Notes: a model not told the origin generated them from the sequence alone. A stretch of 64,000 nucleotides of DNA from Streptomyces sp. H27-H5 (GCF_026627505.1 NZ_JAPNLK010000004.1:88230-152229); one strand, 5' to 3'; counted from the first letter of the stretch, positions 22,453 to 33,396 are shown. Numbers and translations: made by a program.

Positions 22453-25400
22453 TCAGACCTCTTCGACGCTGCTCGGCTCGCGCCGGGACAGGTCGATACC
22501 GAGCTCCTCCGCCGCGCGGAAGACGTCCTCGTCGGTGTCGCGCATCTCGATGGACATGCCGTCCGAGGACAGCACCTCCACGTTGAGGCAAAGCGACTGC
22601 ATTTCCTTGATGAGCACCTTGAAGGACTCGGGAATGCCCGGCTCGGGGATGTTCTCGCCCTTGACGATGGCCTCGTAGACCTTCACGCGGCCGGTGACGT
22701 CATCGGACTTGATGGTCAGCAGCTCCTGGAGGGCGTAAGCGGCGCCATAAGCCTCAAGCGCCCACACCTCCATCTCACCGAAGCGCTGGCCACCGAACTG
22801 CGCCTTACCACCCAGCGGCTGCTGCGTGATCATCGAGTACGGACCGGTCGACCGAGCGTGGAGCTTGTCGTCGACCAGGTGGTGGAGCTTGAGGATGTAC
22901 ATGTACCCGATGGAGACCGGGTCCGGGAACGGCTCGCCGGAGCGGCCGTCGAACAGACGCGCCTTGCCGGACGGGAGGACCAGACGGTCACCGTCGCGGT
23001 TCGGGATGGTGTGCTCGAAGAGGCCGGCGAGCTCGTCCTCGCGGGCACCGTCGAACACCGGGGTGGCGACGTTGGTACCGGGCTCGACGCGGTCGGCACC
23101 GATGACCTTCAGTCGCTCGGCCCAGTCCTCGGCGAGACCGGAGACGTCCCAACCGCGGCTGGCGAGCCAGCCGAGGTGGATCTCCAGGACCTGTCCCGGG
23201 TTCATTCGGGACGGGACACCCAGGGGGTTCAGGATGATGTCGACCGGCGTGCCGTCCTCAAGGAAGGGCATGTCCTCGATCGGAAGGATCTTGGAGATGA
23301 CACCCTTGTTGCCGTGGCGGCCGGCGAGCTTGTCACCGTCGGTGATCTTGCGCTTCTGGGCGACGTAGACGCGGACCAGCTGGTTCACGCCCGGAGGAAG
23401 CTCGTCGCCCTCCTCGCGGTCGAAGACGCGGACACCGATGACCTTGCCGATCTCACCGTGAGGAACCTTGAGCGAGGTGTCACGCACCTCGCGGGCCTTC
23501 TCACCGAAGATCGCGCGGAGCAGACGCTCCTCCGGGGTCAGCTCGGTCTCACCCTTGGGCGTGACCTTGCCGACCAGGATGTCGCCGGCGACGACGTCCG
23601 CACCGATGCGGATGATGCCGCGCTCGTCGAGGTCGGCGAGGACCTCCTCGGAGACGTTCGGGATGTCCCGGGTGATCTCCTCGGGGCCCAGCTTGGTGTC
23701 ACGGGCGTCGACCTCGTGCTCCTCGATGTGGATCGAGGAGAGGACGTCGTCCTGCACGAGGCGCTGCGACAGGATGATCGCGTCCTCGTAGTTGTGACCT
23801 TCCCAGGGCATGAACGCGACGAGCAGGTTCTTGCCGAGGGCCATTTCGCCCTCTTCGGTCGCGGGACCGTCGGCGAGGACCTGCGCCTCGATGATGCGGT
23901 CACCCTCGTTGACGATGACCTTCTGGTTGACCGAGGTGCCCTGGTTCGAGCGGGAGAACTTCGCGACGCGGTACGTGGTGTACGTGCCGTCGTCGTTGGC
24001 GACGGTGATGTAGTCGGCCGAGACCTCCTGGACGACACCGTCCTTCTCCGCGCGGATCGAGTCACCGGCGTCGACGGCGCAGCGGTACTCCATGCCGGTG
24101 CCGACGAGCGGCGCCTCCGCCTTGATGAGCGGAACGGCCTGGCGCATCATGTTCGCGCCCATGAGGGCACGGTTGGCGTCGTCGTGCTCCAGGAAGGGGA
24201 TCATCGCGGTCGCGACGGACACCATCTGGCGCGGGGAGACGTCCATGTAGTCGACGTCGTCGCCGGCGATGTAGTCGATCTCGCCACCACGACGGCGAAC
24301 CAGTACGCGGTTCTCCGTGAAGCGCATGTCGTCGGACAGGCCGGCGTTGGCCTGGGCGATGACGAAGCGGTCTTCCTCGTCCGCGGTCAGGTAGTCGACG
24401 TCGTCGGTGACGACACCTTCGATGACCTTGCGGTACGGGGTCTCGACGAAACCGAACGCGTTGACGCGGCCGTAGGACGCGAGCGAGCCGATCAGACCGA
24501 TGTTCGGGCCTTCGGGGGTCTCGATCGGGCACATGCGGCCGTAGTGCGACGGGTGCACGTCACGGACCTCGAAGCCGGCCCGCTCACGCGAGAGACCACC
24601 CGGACCGAGCGCCGACAGACGGCGCTTGTGGGTGAGACCCGACAGCGGGTTGTTCTGGTCCATGAACTGCGACAGCTGGCTGGTGCCGAAGAACTCCTTG
24701 ATGGAGGCGACGACCGGCCGGATGTTGATCAGGGTCTGCGGCGTGATCGCCTCGACGTCCTGGGTCGTCATCCGCTCGCGGACGACGCGCTCCATACGAG
24801 CCAGACCCGTGCGGACCTGGTTCTGGATGAGCTCGCCGACGTTGCGCAGACGACGGTTGCCGAAGTGGTCGATGTCGTCGGTCTCGACGACGATCGAACG
24901 GCCGGACTCGCCGGTCGTCTCGGTCTCACCGGCGTGCAGCTTGACCAGGTACTTGATGGTCGCGATGACGTCGTCCGTGGTGAGCACACCGGCGTCCAGC
25001 GGCTCGTCCGCGCCGAGCTTCTTGTTCACCTTGTAGCGGCCGACCTTGGCGAGGTCGTAGCGCTTCGGGTTGAAGTAGAGGTTCTCGAGCAGCGTCTGAG
25101 CGGCCTCGCGGGTCGGCGGTTCGCCCGGACGCAGCTTGCGGTAGATGTCGAGCAGCGCGTCGTCCTGGCCCTGGGTGTGGTCCTTCTCCAGGGTGGCGCG
25201 CATGGACTCGTACTCGCCGAACTCTTCGAGGATCTGCTCGGTGGTCCAGCCGAGAGCCTTCAGGAGGACGGTGACGGACTGCTTGCGCTTGCGGTCGATG
25301 CGGACACCGACCATGTCGCGCTTGTCGATCTCCATCTCCAGCCAGGCACCCCGGGACGGGATGATCTTGGCTGCGAAGATGTCCTTGTCGGACGTCTTGT

Positions 25401-25935
25401 CGATGGAGGAGTCGAAGTAGACACCAGGGGAACGGACCAGCTGCGACACGACGACACGCTCGGTGCCGTTGATGACGAACGTGCCCTTGTTGGTCATGAG
25501 CGGGAAATCGCCCATGAAGACCGTCTGAGACTTGATCTCTCCGGTCTCGTTGTTCGTGAACTCGGCGGTGACGAAAAGCGGCGCCGCGAACGTGAAGTCG
25601 CGGTCCTTGCACTCGTCGACCGAGTTCTTCGCCGGCTCGAAACGGTGGTCGCGGAACGTCAGCGACATCGACCCGGAGAAGTCCTCGATCGGCGAGATCT
25701 CCTCGAAGATCTCTTCCAGACCGGACTTGGTGGGAACGTCCTGTCCGCTCTCAAGCGCCGACTCGACGCGAGACTTCCAGGCGGCGTTGCCGAGCAGCCA
25801 GTCAAAGCTCTCGGTCTGCAGCGCCAGGAGGTTCGGAACCTCGAGGGGCTCCTTGATCTTTGCAAAGGAGATGCGCAGCGGGGCGGTGCTGGCACCGTTG
25901 TTCGTATTGGTCGAGGCGTTGCGCGAGGCGGCCAA
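22453..25935 (-). CDS. rpoB: DNA-directed RNA polymerase subunit beta
   Basis: RpoB, 1160 residues. The start is the TTG at 25935 ([14 protein letters not shown]), with GGAAGG 9 bases upstream. The in-frame extension to 26043 lacks homology. The rifampicin region [20 protein letters not shown] is wild type, with the histidine at residue 436, so the strain should be rifampicin-sensitive at this locus. The C-terminal [24 protein letters not shown] is diagnostic. A long leader of about 173 nt follows a strong promoter candidate. Confidence 0.99.
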   Translation of the reverse strand: MAASRNASTNTNNGASTAPLRISFAKIKEPLEVPNLLALQTESFDWLLGNAAWKSRVESALESGQDVPTKSGLEEIFEEISPIEDFSGSMSLTFRDHRFEPAKNSVDECKDRDFTFAAPLFVTAEFTNNETGEIKSQTVFMGDFPLMTNKGTFVINGTERVVVSQLVRSPGVYFDSSIDKTSDKDIFAAKIIPSRGAWLEMEIDKRDMVGVRIDRKRKQSVTVLLKALGWTTEQILEEFGEYESMRATLEKDHTQGQDDALLDIYRKLRPGEPPTREAAQTLLENLYFNPKRYDLAKVGRYKVNKKLGADEPLDAGVLTTDDVIATIKYLVKLHAGETETTGESGRSIVVETDDIDHFGNRRLRNVGELIQNQVRTGLARMERVVRERMTTQDVEAITPQTLINIRPVVASIKEFFGTSQLSQFMDQNNPLSGLTHKRRLSALGPGGLSRERAGFEVRDVHPSHYGRMCPIETPEGPNIGLIGSLASYGRVNAFGFVETPYRKVIEGVVTDDVDYLTADEEDRFVIAQANAGLSDDMRFTENRVLVRRRGGEIDYIAGDDVDYMDVSPRQMVSVATAMIPFLEHDDANRALMGANMMRQAVPLIKAEAPLVGTGMEYRCAVDAGDSIRAEKDGVVQEVSADYITVANDDGTYTTYRVAKFSRSNQGTSVNQKVIVNEGDRIIEAQVLADGPATEEGEMALGKNLLVAFMPWEGHNYEDAIILSQRLVQDDVLSSIHIEEHEVDARDTKLGPEEITRDIPNVSEEVLADLDERGIIRIGADVVAGDILVGKVTPKGETELTPEERLLRAIFGEKAREVRDTSLKVPHGEIGKVIGVRVFDREEGDELPPGVNQLVRVYVAQKRKITDGDKLAGRHGNKGVISKILPIEDMPFLEDGTPVDIILNPLGVPSRMNPGQVLEIHLGWLASRGWDVSGLAEDWAERLKVIGADRVEPGTNVATPVFDGAREDELAGLFEHTIPNRDGDRLVLPSGKARLFDGRSGEPFPDPVSIGYMYILKLHHLVDDKLHARSTGPYSMITQQPLGGKAQFGGQRFGEMEVWALEAYGAAYALQELLTIKSDDVTGRVKVYEAIVKGENIPEPGIPESFKVLIKEMQSLCLNVEVLSSDGMSIEMRDTDEDVFRAAEELGIDLSRREPSSVEEV

Positions 25936-26114
25936 GAGGGGGTCCTTCCGAGGGCTCGGACTCACTACGCGCGTACCGGTCCCAGCCGACACAGAAGACG
26001 GACGCCCCCGACTTGGCCGAAAGACCAGGTCAGGACGGATCAATCAAGTGTGCTCAAGCGTGGGCATGCCCCTGGCGACGGGCAGGGGGCAGCTAACAGG
26101 CAGCGCAAAGGGTC

Positions 26115-26143
26115 AGTGTAGCCACTCGGCTCACTGATGTCCA
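26115..26143 (-). promoter_or_regulatory. rpoB: Putative rpoB promoter
   Basis: On the minus strand TGGACA (26138-26143) and TACACT (26115-26120) are spaced by 17 bp, close to the vegetative consensus. The start would be near 26108, giving a leader of about 173 nt. Confidence 0.6.
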
Positions 26144-26468
26144 GACCAGGTTTCCGGAAACCGGCAACAGGCCTTCCCCGTGTCGTTTAAAAACCAACCC
26201 TGCATCCAACGCTGCGGCGCTCTCGTACACAGAGCGCGTATCAGTACTGCCCTCTTCGTGGTCGATCCATGCCTCGGATCGTCGATCCTCGCCTCGGATC
26301 ACCGGAGCGAGCCGACTCATCTCACGACGGGTCTGAGAATTGCGCGCCACCGGCCGTTCGTCAAGGCCCCCTGCTCCGAGCGGATCATCTCCGGACCCTG
26401 CTTCGAGGCAACGAAGATCACCCTACTCCCCAACGAGACCAGGGCAAGTCAGGCACTCCGGGTACGCC

Positions 26469-26502
26469 AAAGGGCGACCACCCTTACGGGTGATCGCCCT
26501 TT
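26469..26502 (-). terminator. Attenuator or terminator after rplL
   Basis: aaagggcgaccaccc pairs with gggtgatcgcccttt around ttac. In RNA every position pairs (one U-G). It starts 29 bases after the rplL stop. No long T run follows, so partial termination before rpoB is plausible. Confidence 0.7.
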
Positions 26503-26530
26503 GAAGAGGCTTCAGAGAGCCTCTGAGGTG

Positions 26531-26914
26531 TTACTTGACCTCGACAGCCGCGCCGGCAGCCTTGAGGGACTCGGCGGCCTTGTCAGCGGCCTCCTTGGCG
26601 ACCTTCTCGAGGACCGGCTTCGGAGCGCCGTCCACGAGGTCCTTGGCCTCCTTCAGACCCAGGGAGGTCAGCTCGCGCACGACCTTGATGACCTGGATCT
26701 TCTTGTCGCCGGCGCCGGTGAGGATGACGTCGAACTCGTCCTGCTCCTCAGCAGCCTCGGCAACGGCGCCCGGGCCGGCCGGACCGGCAACGGCGACGGC
26801 CGCGGCGGCGGTGACGTCGAACTTCTCCTCGAAGGCCTTCACGAACTCGGAGAGCTCGATGAGGGTCATCTCCTCGAACTGGGCGAGGAGGTCGTCCTGA
26901 GAGAGCTTCGCCAT
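26531..26914 (-). CDS. rplL: 50S ribosomal protein L7/L12
   Basis: L7/L12, 127 residues, forms the flexible stalk that recruits translation GTPases. The N-terminal dimerisation domain ([20 protein letters not shown]), an Ala/Gly hinge, and the C-terminal domain ([30 protein letters not shown]) are clear. The ATG at 26914 is chosen over an upstream start that would add six residues. Confidence 0.98.
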   Translation of the reverse strand: MAKLSQDDLLAQFEEMTLIELSEFVKAFEEKFDVTAAAAVAVAGPAGPGAVAEAAEEQDEFDVILTGAGDKKIQVIKVVRELTSLGLKEAKDLVDGAPKPVLEKVAKEAADKAAESLKAAGAAVEVK

Positions 26915-27024
26915 GATGGGCGATCCTTCCACTAATTCGGCAGGTGCCGGATGTATATAGAGGCGGGCGTAACGGCCCGCTACGACCCACGCACTAGGCG
27001 GCGTGGATCAGTGCGCGAGCCGAA

Positions 27025-27555
27025 TTACTCGGCACCGCCCTGCTCGGCGAGCTTGACGCGAAGCGCTTCCGCGGTGCGGACGAACTTCGACGGCAGCGCC
27101 TGGAAGAGCGAGGCAGCCTGAGACTGCTTGCCCTTGAACGCGCCGGCCAGCTTGCTGAGCAGAACCTCGCGGGACTCGAGGTCCGCAAGCTTCTTGATCT
27201 CATCGGCGGTGAGCGCCTTACCATCAAGGACACCCGCCTTGATGATGAGGTTCGGGTTGTCCTTGGCGAAGTCACGCAGGCTCTTCGCCGACTCCACCGG
27301 GTCACCGGTGATGAAGGCGACCGCGGTCGGACCAGCGAAGTGCTCGTCCAGCGCGGTGATCCCGGCCTGGTTGGCCGCAATCTTGGTCAGCGTGTTCTTC
27401 ACCACGGCGTACTGGGCGTTCTCACCGAGCGAACGACGCAGCGTCTTGAGCTGCGCCACGGTGAGACCCCGGTACTCGGTCAGCACGGCGGCGTTCGAGC
27501 TCTGGAACGCGTCCTTGAGCTCGGCTACCGCGGCAGCCTTGTTGGGCGTCGGCAT
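27025..27555 (-). CDS. rplJ: 50S ribosomal protein L10
   Basis: L10, 176 residues, anchors the L7/L12 stalk. The start [17 protein letters not shown] at 27555 has a GAAGGAGG site upstream. The N-terminal rRNA-binding domain ([20 protein letters not shown]) and C-terminal helix that carries L12 dimers are present. It is followed after 110 bases by rplL. L10 normally represses its own operon by binding the leader. Confidence 0.98.
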   Translation of the reverse strand: MPTPNKAAAVAELKDAFQSSNAAVLTEYRGLTVAQLKTLRRSLGENAQYAVVKNTLTKIAANQAGITALDEHFAGPTAVAFITGDPVESAKSLRDFAKDNPNLIIKAGVLDGKALTADEIKKLADLESREVLLSKLAGAFKGKQSQAASLFQALPSKFVRTAEALRVKLAEQGGAE

Positions 27556-27765
27556 AGCGCTTCGGCCTCCTTCCGGGTGATGAGGACCGCTCAGAAGGGG
27601 CTGGACAACAAGAACGCCCCGGCGCAAGCGCACGGGGCGTAGCTCGACCGGATGAATCCGGGAGCTTTCCACGAACACCTGCGCAGGACGTCCGCATTCA
27701 GCGGATCCTTCGGCCACCGCACCCTTGCGAGTACGGCAACGACCAGCGGTCTTTGGCTTCTGGGG
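27556..27765 (-). promoter_or_regulatory. L10-type leader of rplJ-rplL
   Basis: The untranslated region before rplJ contains a hairpin of cgccccg/cggggcg arms with a nested gcgc-tt-gcgc (27615-27639) followed by TTCTTGTTGT, and a small ccgga-tgaa-tccgg hairpin (27649-27661). This matches the general layout of the L10-L12 autoregulatory leader. A perfect -35 TTGACA is at 27787-27792 on the minus strand, but no well-spaced -10 is obvious. The exact limits are approximate. Confidence 0.6.
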
Positions 27766-27841
27766 AAGCGTACGTGAACCAGACGCTGTCAAGCAAATCC
27801 GCTCGGGATCAGCCCGTACGACGGGTCCGGGAGGGGGCCGA

Positions 27842-28711
27842 TCAGCCCTGCGCGCCGCTGTCCTTCATCATCTGGCCGAGGTCCATGACCTGGTCGGCCG
27901 GCGGGGCGGTGATCTCGACCGGCTTGTTGAAGTCGAGGAACTTGATGGTCATGTCCATCGGGCCCTTGGTTGCGGCGCCACGGGTGCGGACCTGCTTGGT
28001 GTGGTCCTGCTCGTCGATCCACATGTCCAGGGTCAGGCTCTTGATGCCCTCGTCCTCCAACGCCTTGAGGGACTTCTCCTGGCGCTGCTTCTCCTCGGGC
28101 GTCGCCGTCGCCAGGGAGGCCCGCATCTTCTCCAACGGGACGGTGCCGACGAGGTGCCGCGTCTTCACGCCGTCGATGGTCTCGTCGCCGAGGGACGTGA
28201 GGTCCTGGGCCTTGAGCAGCGCGTCGGCCTGGTCACTCGGGTTCTGGCCCGACTGCGAGGCCTGGCCGAGGTTCTCCATCTGCTTCGCGGTCTCGGGGTC
28301 CATCGCCTTGATGTCGAACTTCATCCACTTGCCGTCAGTGCCCATGTACATGGCGCCGTCCAGCATGCGGATCTCGACCGACTCGGCGCCGCCCGTGGCG
28401 CCGGGGGTCGCCATCTTCATGGCCATGGCCACGGTGGGCTTCATGCGCATCGAAGCCTCGCCGGAGACCTTCTCGCCCATGGCGGTCCCGGACATGGTGT
28501 AGCGAAGCGAGGTGATCTCCTCGGACTTCTTCTTCACCTTCTCCAGGTACGCGGCCGGCGTGACCTGGACGGCGGCCTTGGACGGCGTGGCGGCCGGAGC
28601 CGCCGGCTTGGCCGCTCCGTCCTTCTTGCCGTCCTCACACGCCGTGGCCCCACCCACGAGCAGGACGGCGGCCAAAACGGCGCCGGCGGTCTTGTTGCGG
28701 TGTACGAGCAT
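27842..28711 (-). CDS. Lipoprotein, LppX/LprG-like beta-sheet family
   Basis: A 289-residue secreted lipoprotein. A signal peptide ([25 protein letters not shown]) ends in a lipobox with the lipidated Cys at residue 25. A low-complexity Ala/Lys/Pro stretch follows, then a region with alternating beta-strand character ([42 protein letters not shown]). This resembles the LppX/LprG/LolA-like lipoproteins that carry lipids in actinobacteria. The function is inferred from fold-like pattern only. It has its own transcript, flanked by a strong terminator upstream and the rplJ promoter downstream. Confidence 0.8.
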   Translation of the reverse strand: MLVHRNKTAGAVLAAVLLVGGATACEDGKKDGAAKPAAPAATPSKAAVQVTPAAYLEKVKKKSEEITSLRYTMSGTAMGEKVSGEASMRMKPTVAMAMKMATPGATGGAESVEIRMLDGAMYMGTDGKWMKFDIKAMDPETAKQMENLGQASQSGQNPSDQADALLKAQDLTSLGDETIDGVKTRHLVGTVPLEKMRASLATATPEEKQRQEKSLKALEDEGIKSLTLDMWIDEQDHTKQVRTRGAATKGPMDMTIKFLDFNKPVEITAPPADQVMDLGQMMKDSGAQG

Positions 28712-28837
28712 GGAGTCCCCACCCCTGATGTGATCGTTTGTTTGATTTCGACCTTACGCGGCGTGATCCGGCATCGTCGTGTGCATTTCGCGCGTTCCGC
28801 GCAGGTGTGGCGCGCCCCACAGAAGGGCGGGGAAAGC

Positions 28838-28881
28838 GAACGGGCCCCTCGGCTCCCGTGAGGGAGCCGAGGGGCCCGTTC
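28838..28881 (-). terminator. Terminator of rplK-rplA
   Basis: A perfect 20-bp stem (28838-28857 with 28862-28881) closes the 4-base loop gtga. It begins 39 bases after the rplA stop. It is the strongest terminator hairpin in the window. Confidence 0.9.
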
Positions 28882-28919
28882 TGCCGTTCAGCGAGCCCGA
28901 GGGCTCAGAGCCGTGAGGC

Positions 28920-29648
28920 TCAGACCGCGGCCGGGTCTTCCTCGACGAGGAGGTTCCGGGTGCGGTTCGAGTCCAGCTGGATGCCGGGACCCATCGTGGT
29001 GCTCAGGGCGGCCTTCTTGATGTAACGGCCCTTCGCGGCGGACGGCTTCAGACGAAGGATCTCATCCAGGGCCGCGCCGTAGTTCTCGACGAGCTGCTCA
29101 TCGGAGAAGGAGACCTTGCCGATGATGAAGTGCAGGTTCGAGTGCTTGTCGACGCGGAACTCGATCTTGCCACCCTTGATCTCGGTGACAGCCTTGGCGA
29201 CGTCCATCGTGACGGTGCCGGTCTTCGGGTTCGGCATGAGGCCACGGGGACCGAGCACGCGGCCGAGGCGGCCGACCTTGCCCATGAGGTCCGGGGTGGC
29301 GACAACGGCGTCGAACTCGTTGAGGCGGTTGCCCTTGGCGATCTCGTTGATCAGCTCGTCATCGCCGACGATGTCGGCGCCGGCGGCTTCCGCGGCCGCA
29401 GCACGGTCACCGGTCGCGAAGACCAGGACCCGGGCGGTCTTGCCGGTGCCGTGCGGGAGGTTCACGGTGCCGCGGACCATCTGGTCGGCCTTGCGCGGGT
29501 CTACACCCAGGCGGAAGGCGATCTCGACGGTGCTGTCGAACTTGGTGGCGGAGGTCTCCTTGGCGAGACGGACGGCCTCGAGCGGGGCGTACTGCTTCTC
29601 CCGGTCGACCTTGGCGTCCGCAGCGCGGAGAGTCTTGCTGCGCTTCAC
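28920..29648 (-). CDS. rplA: 50S ribosomal protein L1
   Basis: L1, 242 residues, forms the mobile E-site stalk and in many bacteria represses the rplK-rplA operon. The GTG start at 29648 gives [18 protein letters not shown]. The signature [13 protein letters not shown] and PNPKTGTV segments are present. It lies 91 bases after rplK and is followed by a very strong terminator. Confidence 0.98.
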   Translation of the reverse strand: MKRSKTLRAADAKVDREKQYAPLEAVRLAKETSATKFDSTVEIAFRLGVDPRKADQMVRGTVNLPHGTGKTARVLVFATGDRAAAAEAAGADIVGDDELINEIAKGNRLNEFDAVVATPDLMGKVGRLGRVLGPRGLMPNPKTGTVTMDVAKAVTEIKGGKIEFRVDKHSNLHFIIGKVSFSDEQLVENYGAALDEILRLKPSAAKGRYIKKAALSTTMGPGIQLDSNRTRNLLVEEDPAAV

Positions 29649-29739
29649 TTCTGCTCCTGTGTTGTGACTTCAGGCGTGGAGTCGTGGTGCGGACCAGCGC
29701 TTGGCCCTACCACTGGTGTTGCTGGGCGGTGTGGCTGAA

Positions 29740-30174
29740 TCAGCCTTCGACCGTGATGCCCATCGAACGCGCGGTGCCGGCGATGATCTTCTCGGCCGCG
29801 TCGATGTCGTTGGCGTTCAGGTCAGGCATCTTGAGCGTGGCGATCTCGCGGACCTGGTCACGCGTGAGCTTCGCGACCTTGGTCTTGTGCGGCTCGCCGG
29901 AGCCCTTCTCCACGCCCGCGCTCTTCAGGATGAGGCGCGCGGCCGGCGGAGTCTTGGTGATGAAGGTGAAGGAACGGTCGTCGTAGACCGTGATCTCCAC
30001 CGGCACGACCATGCCACGCTGCGACTCGGTCGCGGCGTTGTAGGCCTTGCAGAACTCCATGATGTTGACGCCGTGCTGACCGAGCGCGGGGCCGACCGGC
30101 GGAGCCGGGTTGGCCGCACCGGCCTTGATCTGGAGCTTGATAAGCCCCGTGATCTTCTTCTTCTTGGGAGGCAT
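29740..30174 (-). CDS. rplK: 50S ribosomal protein L11
   Basis: L11, 144 residues, forms the GTPase-associated centre with L10 and is needed for RelA activation. The N-terminal [17 protein letters not shown] is intact; relC deletions, which abolish ppGpp synthesis in streptomycetes, fall in this part. The C-terminal rRNA-binding domain, target of thiostrepton with 23S rRNA, ends [12 protein letters not shown]. It is first in the rplK-rplA operon. Confidence 0.98.
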
Positions 30175-30278
30175 TGCTCTCTCCGGGTCCTAGTGAGAGT
30201 TTTCGCCTTCATCCGGTCATCCGGATGGAGGCATACCGCACCACGATAACGGGTATCGGTGCGAGGCTAAAAACCGAG

Positions 30279-30314
30279 CAGGTCAGACCACCCTTTTCGG
30301 GGCGATCTGACCTG
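30279..30314 (-). terminator. Intrinsic terminator between nusG and rplK
   Basis: caggtcaga pairs with tctgacctg, with a further G/C inner stem. On the minus strand it is followed by CTCGGTTTTTAG, a real T run. It separates the nusG transcript from rplKA. Confidence 0.85.
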
Positions 30315-30342
30315 TTCGAAGCAGTTGCTCAGAGGAACGTGA

Positions 30343-31257
30343 TCAGTTCTTCTGGATCTGGTCGAAGCTGAGTTCGACCGGGGTCTCGCGACCGAAGATC
30401 TCGACGAGACCCTTGACCTTCTTCGAGTCCGGGTTGATCTCGTTGATCGTCGCCTGCAGCGTCGCGAACGGGCCGTCGGTGACGGTGACCGAGTCGCCGA
30501 CCTCGAAGTCCAGGACCTCGATGGTGCGCTTGACGGCCGGCGCGGGCAGGCCCGCGGCCTCGGCGGCGGCCTTGTCGGCCTTCTCCTTGGCCTCCGGCGC
30601 GAGCATCTTGAGGATCTCGTCCAGGGTCAGCGGGTACGGGTCGTAGGCGTTGCCGACGAAGCCGGTGACACCGGGGGTGTTGCGGACGACGCCCCAGGAC
30701 TCGTTCGTCAGATCCATGCGGACGAGAACGTAACCGGGCAGCTTGTTCTGCCGGACGTTCTTGCGCTCGCCGTTCTTGATCTGGACGATCTCTTCCTCGG
30801 GCACCTCGGCCTGGTAGATGAACTCCTCGACGTTCAGCGAGACGGCGCGCTGCTCCAGGTTCGCCTTCACGCGCTTCTCGTAGCCCGCGTAGGTGTGGAT
30901 CACGTACCACTCGCCCGGCAGGGAGCGCAGCTCCTGGCGCAGGGCCTCGGTGGGGTCGACCGGCTCGGCGGGCTCGACCTCGGCGGCCTCTTCGGCAGCC
31001 TCGTCGTCCTCGGCCTCTTCGGCGTCCTCGTCGGTCTCGACGTCGTCGGTGGCCTCTTCGGCCTCCGCGTCGTCCTCGGCCTGCGCGTCAACCTCGTCCT
31101 CGACGTGCAGCGCGGCCTCTTCGGCGGCGGCACCCGCCTCGGCGTCGGCGAGCTCGGCTTCGTCGGGGTCCACGGCGTCTGCAGCCTCGACGATGTCGAG
31201 CTCGTCCTCGACGGACTCGACGGAGTCGGGGCTCACGTTCAGGTTCGGGTCAGACAC
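30343..31257 (-). CDS. nusG: Transcription termination/antitermination factor NusG
   Basis: NusG, 304 residues from the GTG at 31257. The NGN domain begins at about residue 112 ([23 protein letters not shown]), and the KOW domain is near residues 250-280 ([25 protein letters not shown]). Residues 1-110 form a very acidic Glu/Asp/Ala extension that E. coli NusG lacks. NusG links RNA polymerase to Rho and, through S10, to the ribosome. It lies 84 bases after secE. Confidence 0.97.
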   Translation of the reverse strand: MSDPNLNVSPDSVESVEDELDIVEAADAVDPDEAELADAEAGAAAEEAALHVEDEVDAQAEDDAEAEEATDDVETDEDAEEAEDDEAAEEAAEVEPAEPVDPTEALRQELRSLPGEWYVIHTYAGYEKRVKANLEQRAVSLNVEEFIYQAEVPEEEIVQIKNGERKNVRQNKLPGYVLVRMDLTNESWGVVRNTPGVTGFVGNAYDPYPLTLDEILKMLAPEAKEKADKAAAEAAGLPAPAVKRTIEVLDFEVGDSVTVTDGPFATLQATINEINPDSKKVKGLVEIFGRETPVELSFDQIQKN

Positions 31258-31305
31258 GGTGGCTGCTTCTTCCTGGATACAAAAGGTGGTCGAACATGCG
31301 AAAAC

Positions 31306-31331
31306 GGGCGGCACCCATCAAGGCGCCGCCC
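31306..31331 (-). terminator. Possible attenuator between secE and nusG
   Basis: gggcggc (31306-31312) pairs with gccgccc (31325-31331). On the minus strand the hairpin is followed by GTTTTCGC. It lies 10 bases past the secE stop, so partial termination before nusG is plausible. Confidence 0.55.
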
Positions 31332-31341
31332 TCCGCGGGGA

Positions 31342-31623
31342 TCAGCCGAAGACGAACTTGATGGCTTCCTGGAACCCATAGTCAATCACGGTCACCAGAC
31401 CGATCATGATGACGACGAAGACAATCACCACGGTGGTGTACGTCGTGAGTTGGTTGCGGGTCGGCCATACAACCTTGCGGAGTTCCGCGACAATCTGGCG
31501 GTAGAACAGCGCGAGCCGGCCCAGAGGGCCCTTCTTGCCGCGCTTGCCGCCCTTGCGGGCCTTCTTCTCGCGAGTGTCGTCCTCGGCGTCAGGCATGTCG
31601 ATGGAGCCCAGGGCGTCCGTCAC
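31342..31623 (-). CDS. secE: Preprotein translocase subunit SecE
   Basis: SecE, 93 residues, clamps SecY in the Sec translocon. It has one C-terminal membrane helix (YTTVVIVFVVIMIGLVTVIDYGF), preceded by the conserved amphipathic segment FYRQIVAELRKVVWPTRNQL and a Lys/Arg-rich N-terminus. The start is the GTG at 31623 (MTDALGSIDMPDAEDD). The in-frame extension runs through the tRNA region and was rejected. Confidence 0.97.
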   Translation of the reverse strand: MTDALGSIDMPDAEDDTREKKARKGGKRGKKGPLGRLALFYRQIVAELRKVVWPTRNQLTTYTTVVIVFVVIMIGLVTVIDYGFQEAIKFVFG

Positions 31624-31728
31624 GTCTCTCACCTGAATCCGGGTCGTGGCCGTAGCCGCGCCCGGTTGCGCCGCACGGCGTTGCATCGAAGTACGTACCT
31701 GCGCACACATCCGAGAAGGAGTGTGGAG

Positions 31729-31801
31729 CAGGGCCGGAGGGACTCGAACCCCCAACCGCTGGTTTTGGAGACCAGTGCTCTACCAATTGAGCTACGACCC
31801 T
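31729..31801 (-). tRNA. tRNA-Trp (CCA)
   Basis: A 73-nt cloverleaf is visible. The acceptor AGGGTCG pairs with CGGCCCT (one T-G), the anticodon stem CTGGT/ACCAG has loop CTCCAAA (anticodon CCA), and the T-arm is GGGGGTTCGAGTCCCTC-like. CCA is not encoded. It is 105 bases upstream of secE on the same strand, the conserved actinobacterial arrangement. Confidence 0.97.
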
Positions 31802-32005
31802 TTGCGTTCCCCAACCTACCGCATCCGAGCGAGTGCACGGAGTGCGCACGCTTTGGAGCTGTCGGCGAGGTCCAACGACAGGTGAGCATACGTGCTCCTG
31901 GCCCTGACGTCGAACAGAAGCCGCCGGGGAGGGCGTCCGGATCTCGTTCGTCCGGTACCTGAAACGGTGTGCGGCGCTTCCGGACCGTCTGGGACGATTG
32001 GACCC

Positions 32006-33232
32006 ATGACCTCTGCAACGCCTTCCTCCGAGCGCCGGGTGTCCGCCCGTATCGGCGCCATTTCCGAGTCCGCCACCCTCGCCGTGGACGCCAAGGCCAA
32101 GGCCCTCAAGGCCGCCGGGCGCCCGGTGATCGGCTTCGGCGCGGGCGAGCCCGACTTCCCGACGCCGGACTACATCGTCGAGGCCGCCGTCGAGGCCTGC
32201 CGCAACCCGAAGAACCACCGCTACACGCCGGCCGGCGGTCTGCCCGAGCTGAAGGCCGCGATCGCCGCGAAGACGTTGCGCGACTCCGGCTACGAGGTCG
32301 ACGCCTCCCAGATCCTGGTGACCAACGGCGGCAAGCAGGCCATCTACGAGGCGTTCGCGGCCATCCTCGACCCGGGCGACGAGGTCATCGTCCCGGCTCC
32401 GTACTGGACCACCTACCCGGAGTCGATCCGCCTCGCGGGCGGCGTCCCGGTCGAGGTCGTCGCCGACGAGACCTCCGGTTACCGGGTCTCGGTCGAGCAG
32501 CTGGAGGCCGCGCGCACCGAGCGCACCAAGGTCGTCCTCTTCGTCTCCCCCTCCAATCCGACGGGCGCCGTCTACTCCGAGGCCGACGCCGAGGCGATCG
32601 GCCGTTGGGCCGCCGACAAGGGCCTGTGGGTCCTGACGGACGAGATCTACGAGCACCTGGTCTACGGCGACGCGAAGTTCGTCTCGCTCCCGGCGATCGT
32701 TCCCGAGCTGGCCGACAAGTGCATCATCGTGAACGGCGTCGCCAAGACGTACGCGATGACGGGCTGGCGCGTGGGCTGGATCATCGGCCCCAAGGACGTC
32801 GTGAAGGCCGCGACCAACCTCCAGTCCCACGCCACCTCCAACGTCTCCAACGTGGCGCAGGTCGCGGCGCTGGCCGCCGTGTCCGGCAACCTGGACGCGG
32901 TCCACGAGATGCGCGTCGCCTTCGACCGCCGCCGCCAGACGATCGTGCGGATGCTGAACGAGATCGACGGCGTGTTCTGCCCGACGCCCGAGGGTGCCTT
33001 CTACGTGTACCCGTCGGTCAAGGACGTGCTCGGCAAGGAGATCCGCGGCAAGCGCCCGCAGACCTCCGTCGAGCTGGCCGCGCTGATCCTCGACGAGGCC
33101 GAGGTCGCGGTCGTCCCGGGCGAGGCCTTCGGCACCCCGGGTTACCTCCGTCTCTCGTACGCGCTGGGCGACGAGGACCTGGTGGAGGGCGTGTCCCGGA
33201 TCCAGAAGCTGCTGGCGGAGGCCAAGGCCTAG
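32006..33232 (+). CDS. aspC: Aspartate aminotransferase (class I/II PLP enzyme)
   Basis: This 408-residue enzyme transfers amino groups between aspartate and 2-oxoglutarate using pyridoxal phosphate. It shows [15 protein letters not shown], the substrate-binding [19 protein letters not shown], and the PLP lysine in [17 protein letters not shown]. The ATG at 32006 is chosen; the upstream in-frame part has no homology. It is divergent from tRNA-Trp/secE. The symbol is by family; related tyrosine or kynurenine aminotransferase activity is possible. Confidence 0.92.
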   Translation: MTSATPSSERRVSARIGAISESATLAVDAKAKALKAAGRPVIGFGAGEPDFPTPDYIVEAAVEACRNPKNHRYTPAGGLPELKAAIAAKTLRDSGYEVDASQILVTNGGKQAIYEAFAAILDPGDEVIVPAPYWTTYPESIRLAGGVPVEVVADETSGYRVSVEQLEAARTERTKVVLFVSPSNPTGAVYSEADAEAIGRWAADKGLWVLTDEIYEHLVYGDAKFVSLPAIVPELADKCIIVNGVAKTYAMTGWRVGWIIGPKDVVKAATNLQSHATSNVSNVAQVAALAAVSGNLDAVHEMRVAFDRRRQTIVRMLNEIDGVFCPTPEGAFYVYPSVKDVLGKEIRGKRPQTSVELAALILDEAEVAVVPGEAFGTPGYLRLSYALGDEDLVEGVSRIQKLLAEAKA

Positions 33233-33256
33233 TCCTGCGGGGCTTTCCGAGCGGTT

Positions 33257-33297
33257 CACGAGCGGCGGTTCCCCGGCCCGGGGGGCCGCCGCTCGTG
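33257..33297 (+). terminator. Terminator-like hairpin after the aminotransferase gene
   Basis: A perfect 12-bp stem, cacgagcggcgg/ccgccgctcgtg, with an inner ccccgg-type stem lies 24 bases past the stop. No T run follows. Confidence 0.65.
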
Positions 33298-33396
33298 CGT
33301 CTGCGGGGTCCGGCGGGAGTCGCTCACCCGTTCGAGCAAGACCCCGATGGGTAAAACGCCCTCCCGCTCGGCGCGTGAGTACGGCAGGATCACCGG

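Larger units (their letters stand above)
25936..26530 (-). other. rplL-rpoB spacer
   Basis: The 595-base spacer contains a strong hairpin just after rplL (26469-26502) and a promoter candidate (26115-26143). The remaining sequence has no gene I can support. An 85-codon reading frame (26093-26350) has no recognisable similarity or ribosome-binding site and overlaps the promoter. The layout fits attenuation of rpoBC transcription from the rplJL transcript plus an independent rpoB promoter. Confidence 0.55.

Noticed and set aside
26093..26350. 85-codon reading frame in the rplL-rpoB spacer
   Set aside because: No ribosome-binding site, no recognisable similarity, and it overlaps the best rpoB promoter candidate.
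26983..26992. cgacccacgc between rplJ and rplL, resembling part of the rpsJ/rpsL motif
   Set aside because: Only ten bases match and the pairing arm ggtcgg is absent, so no hairpin can form. Likely chance.
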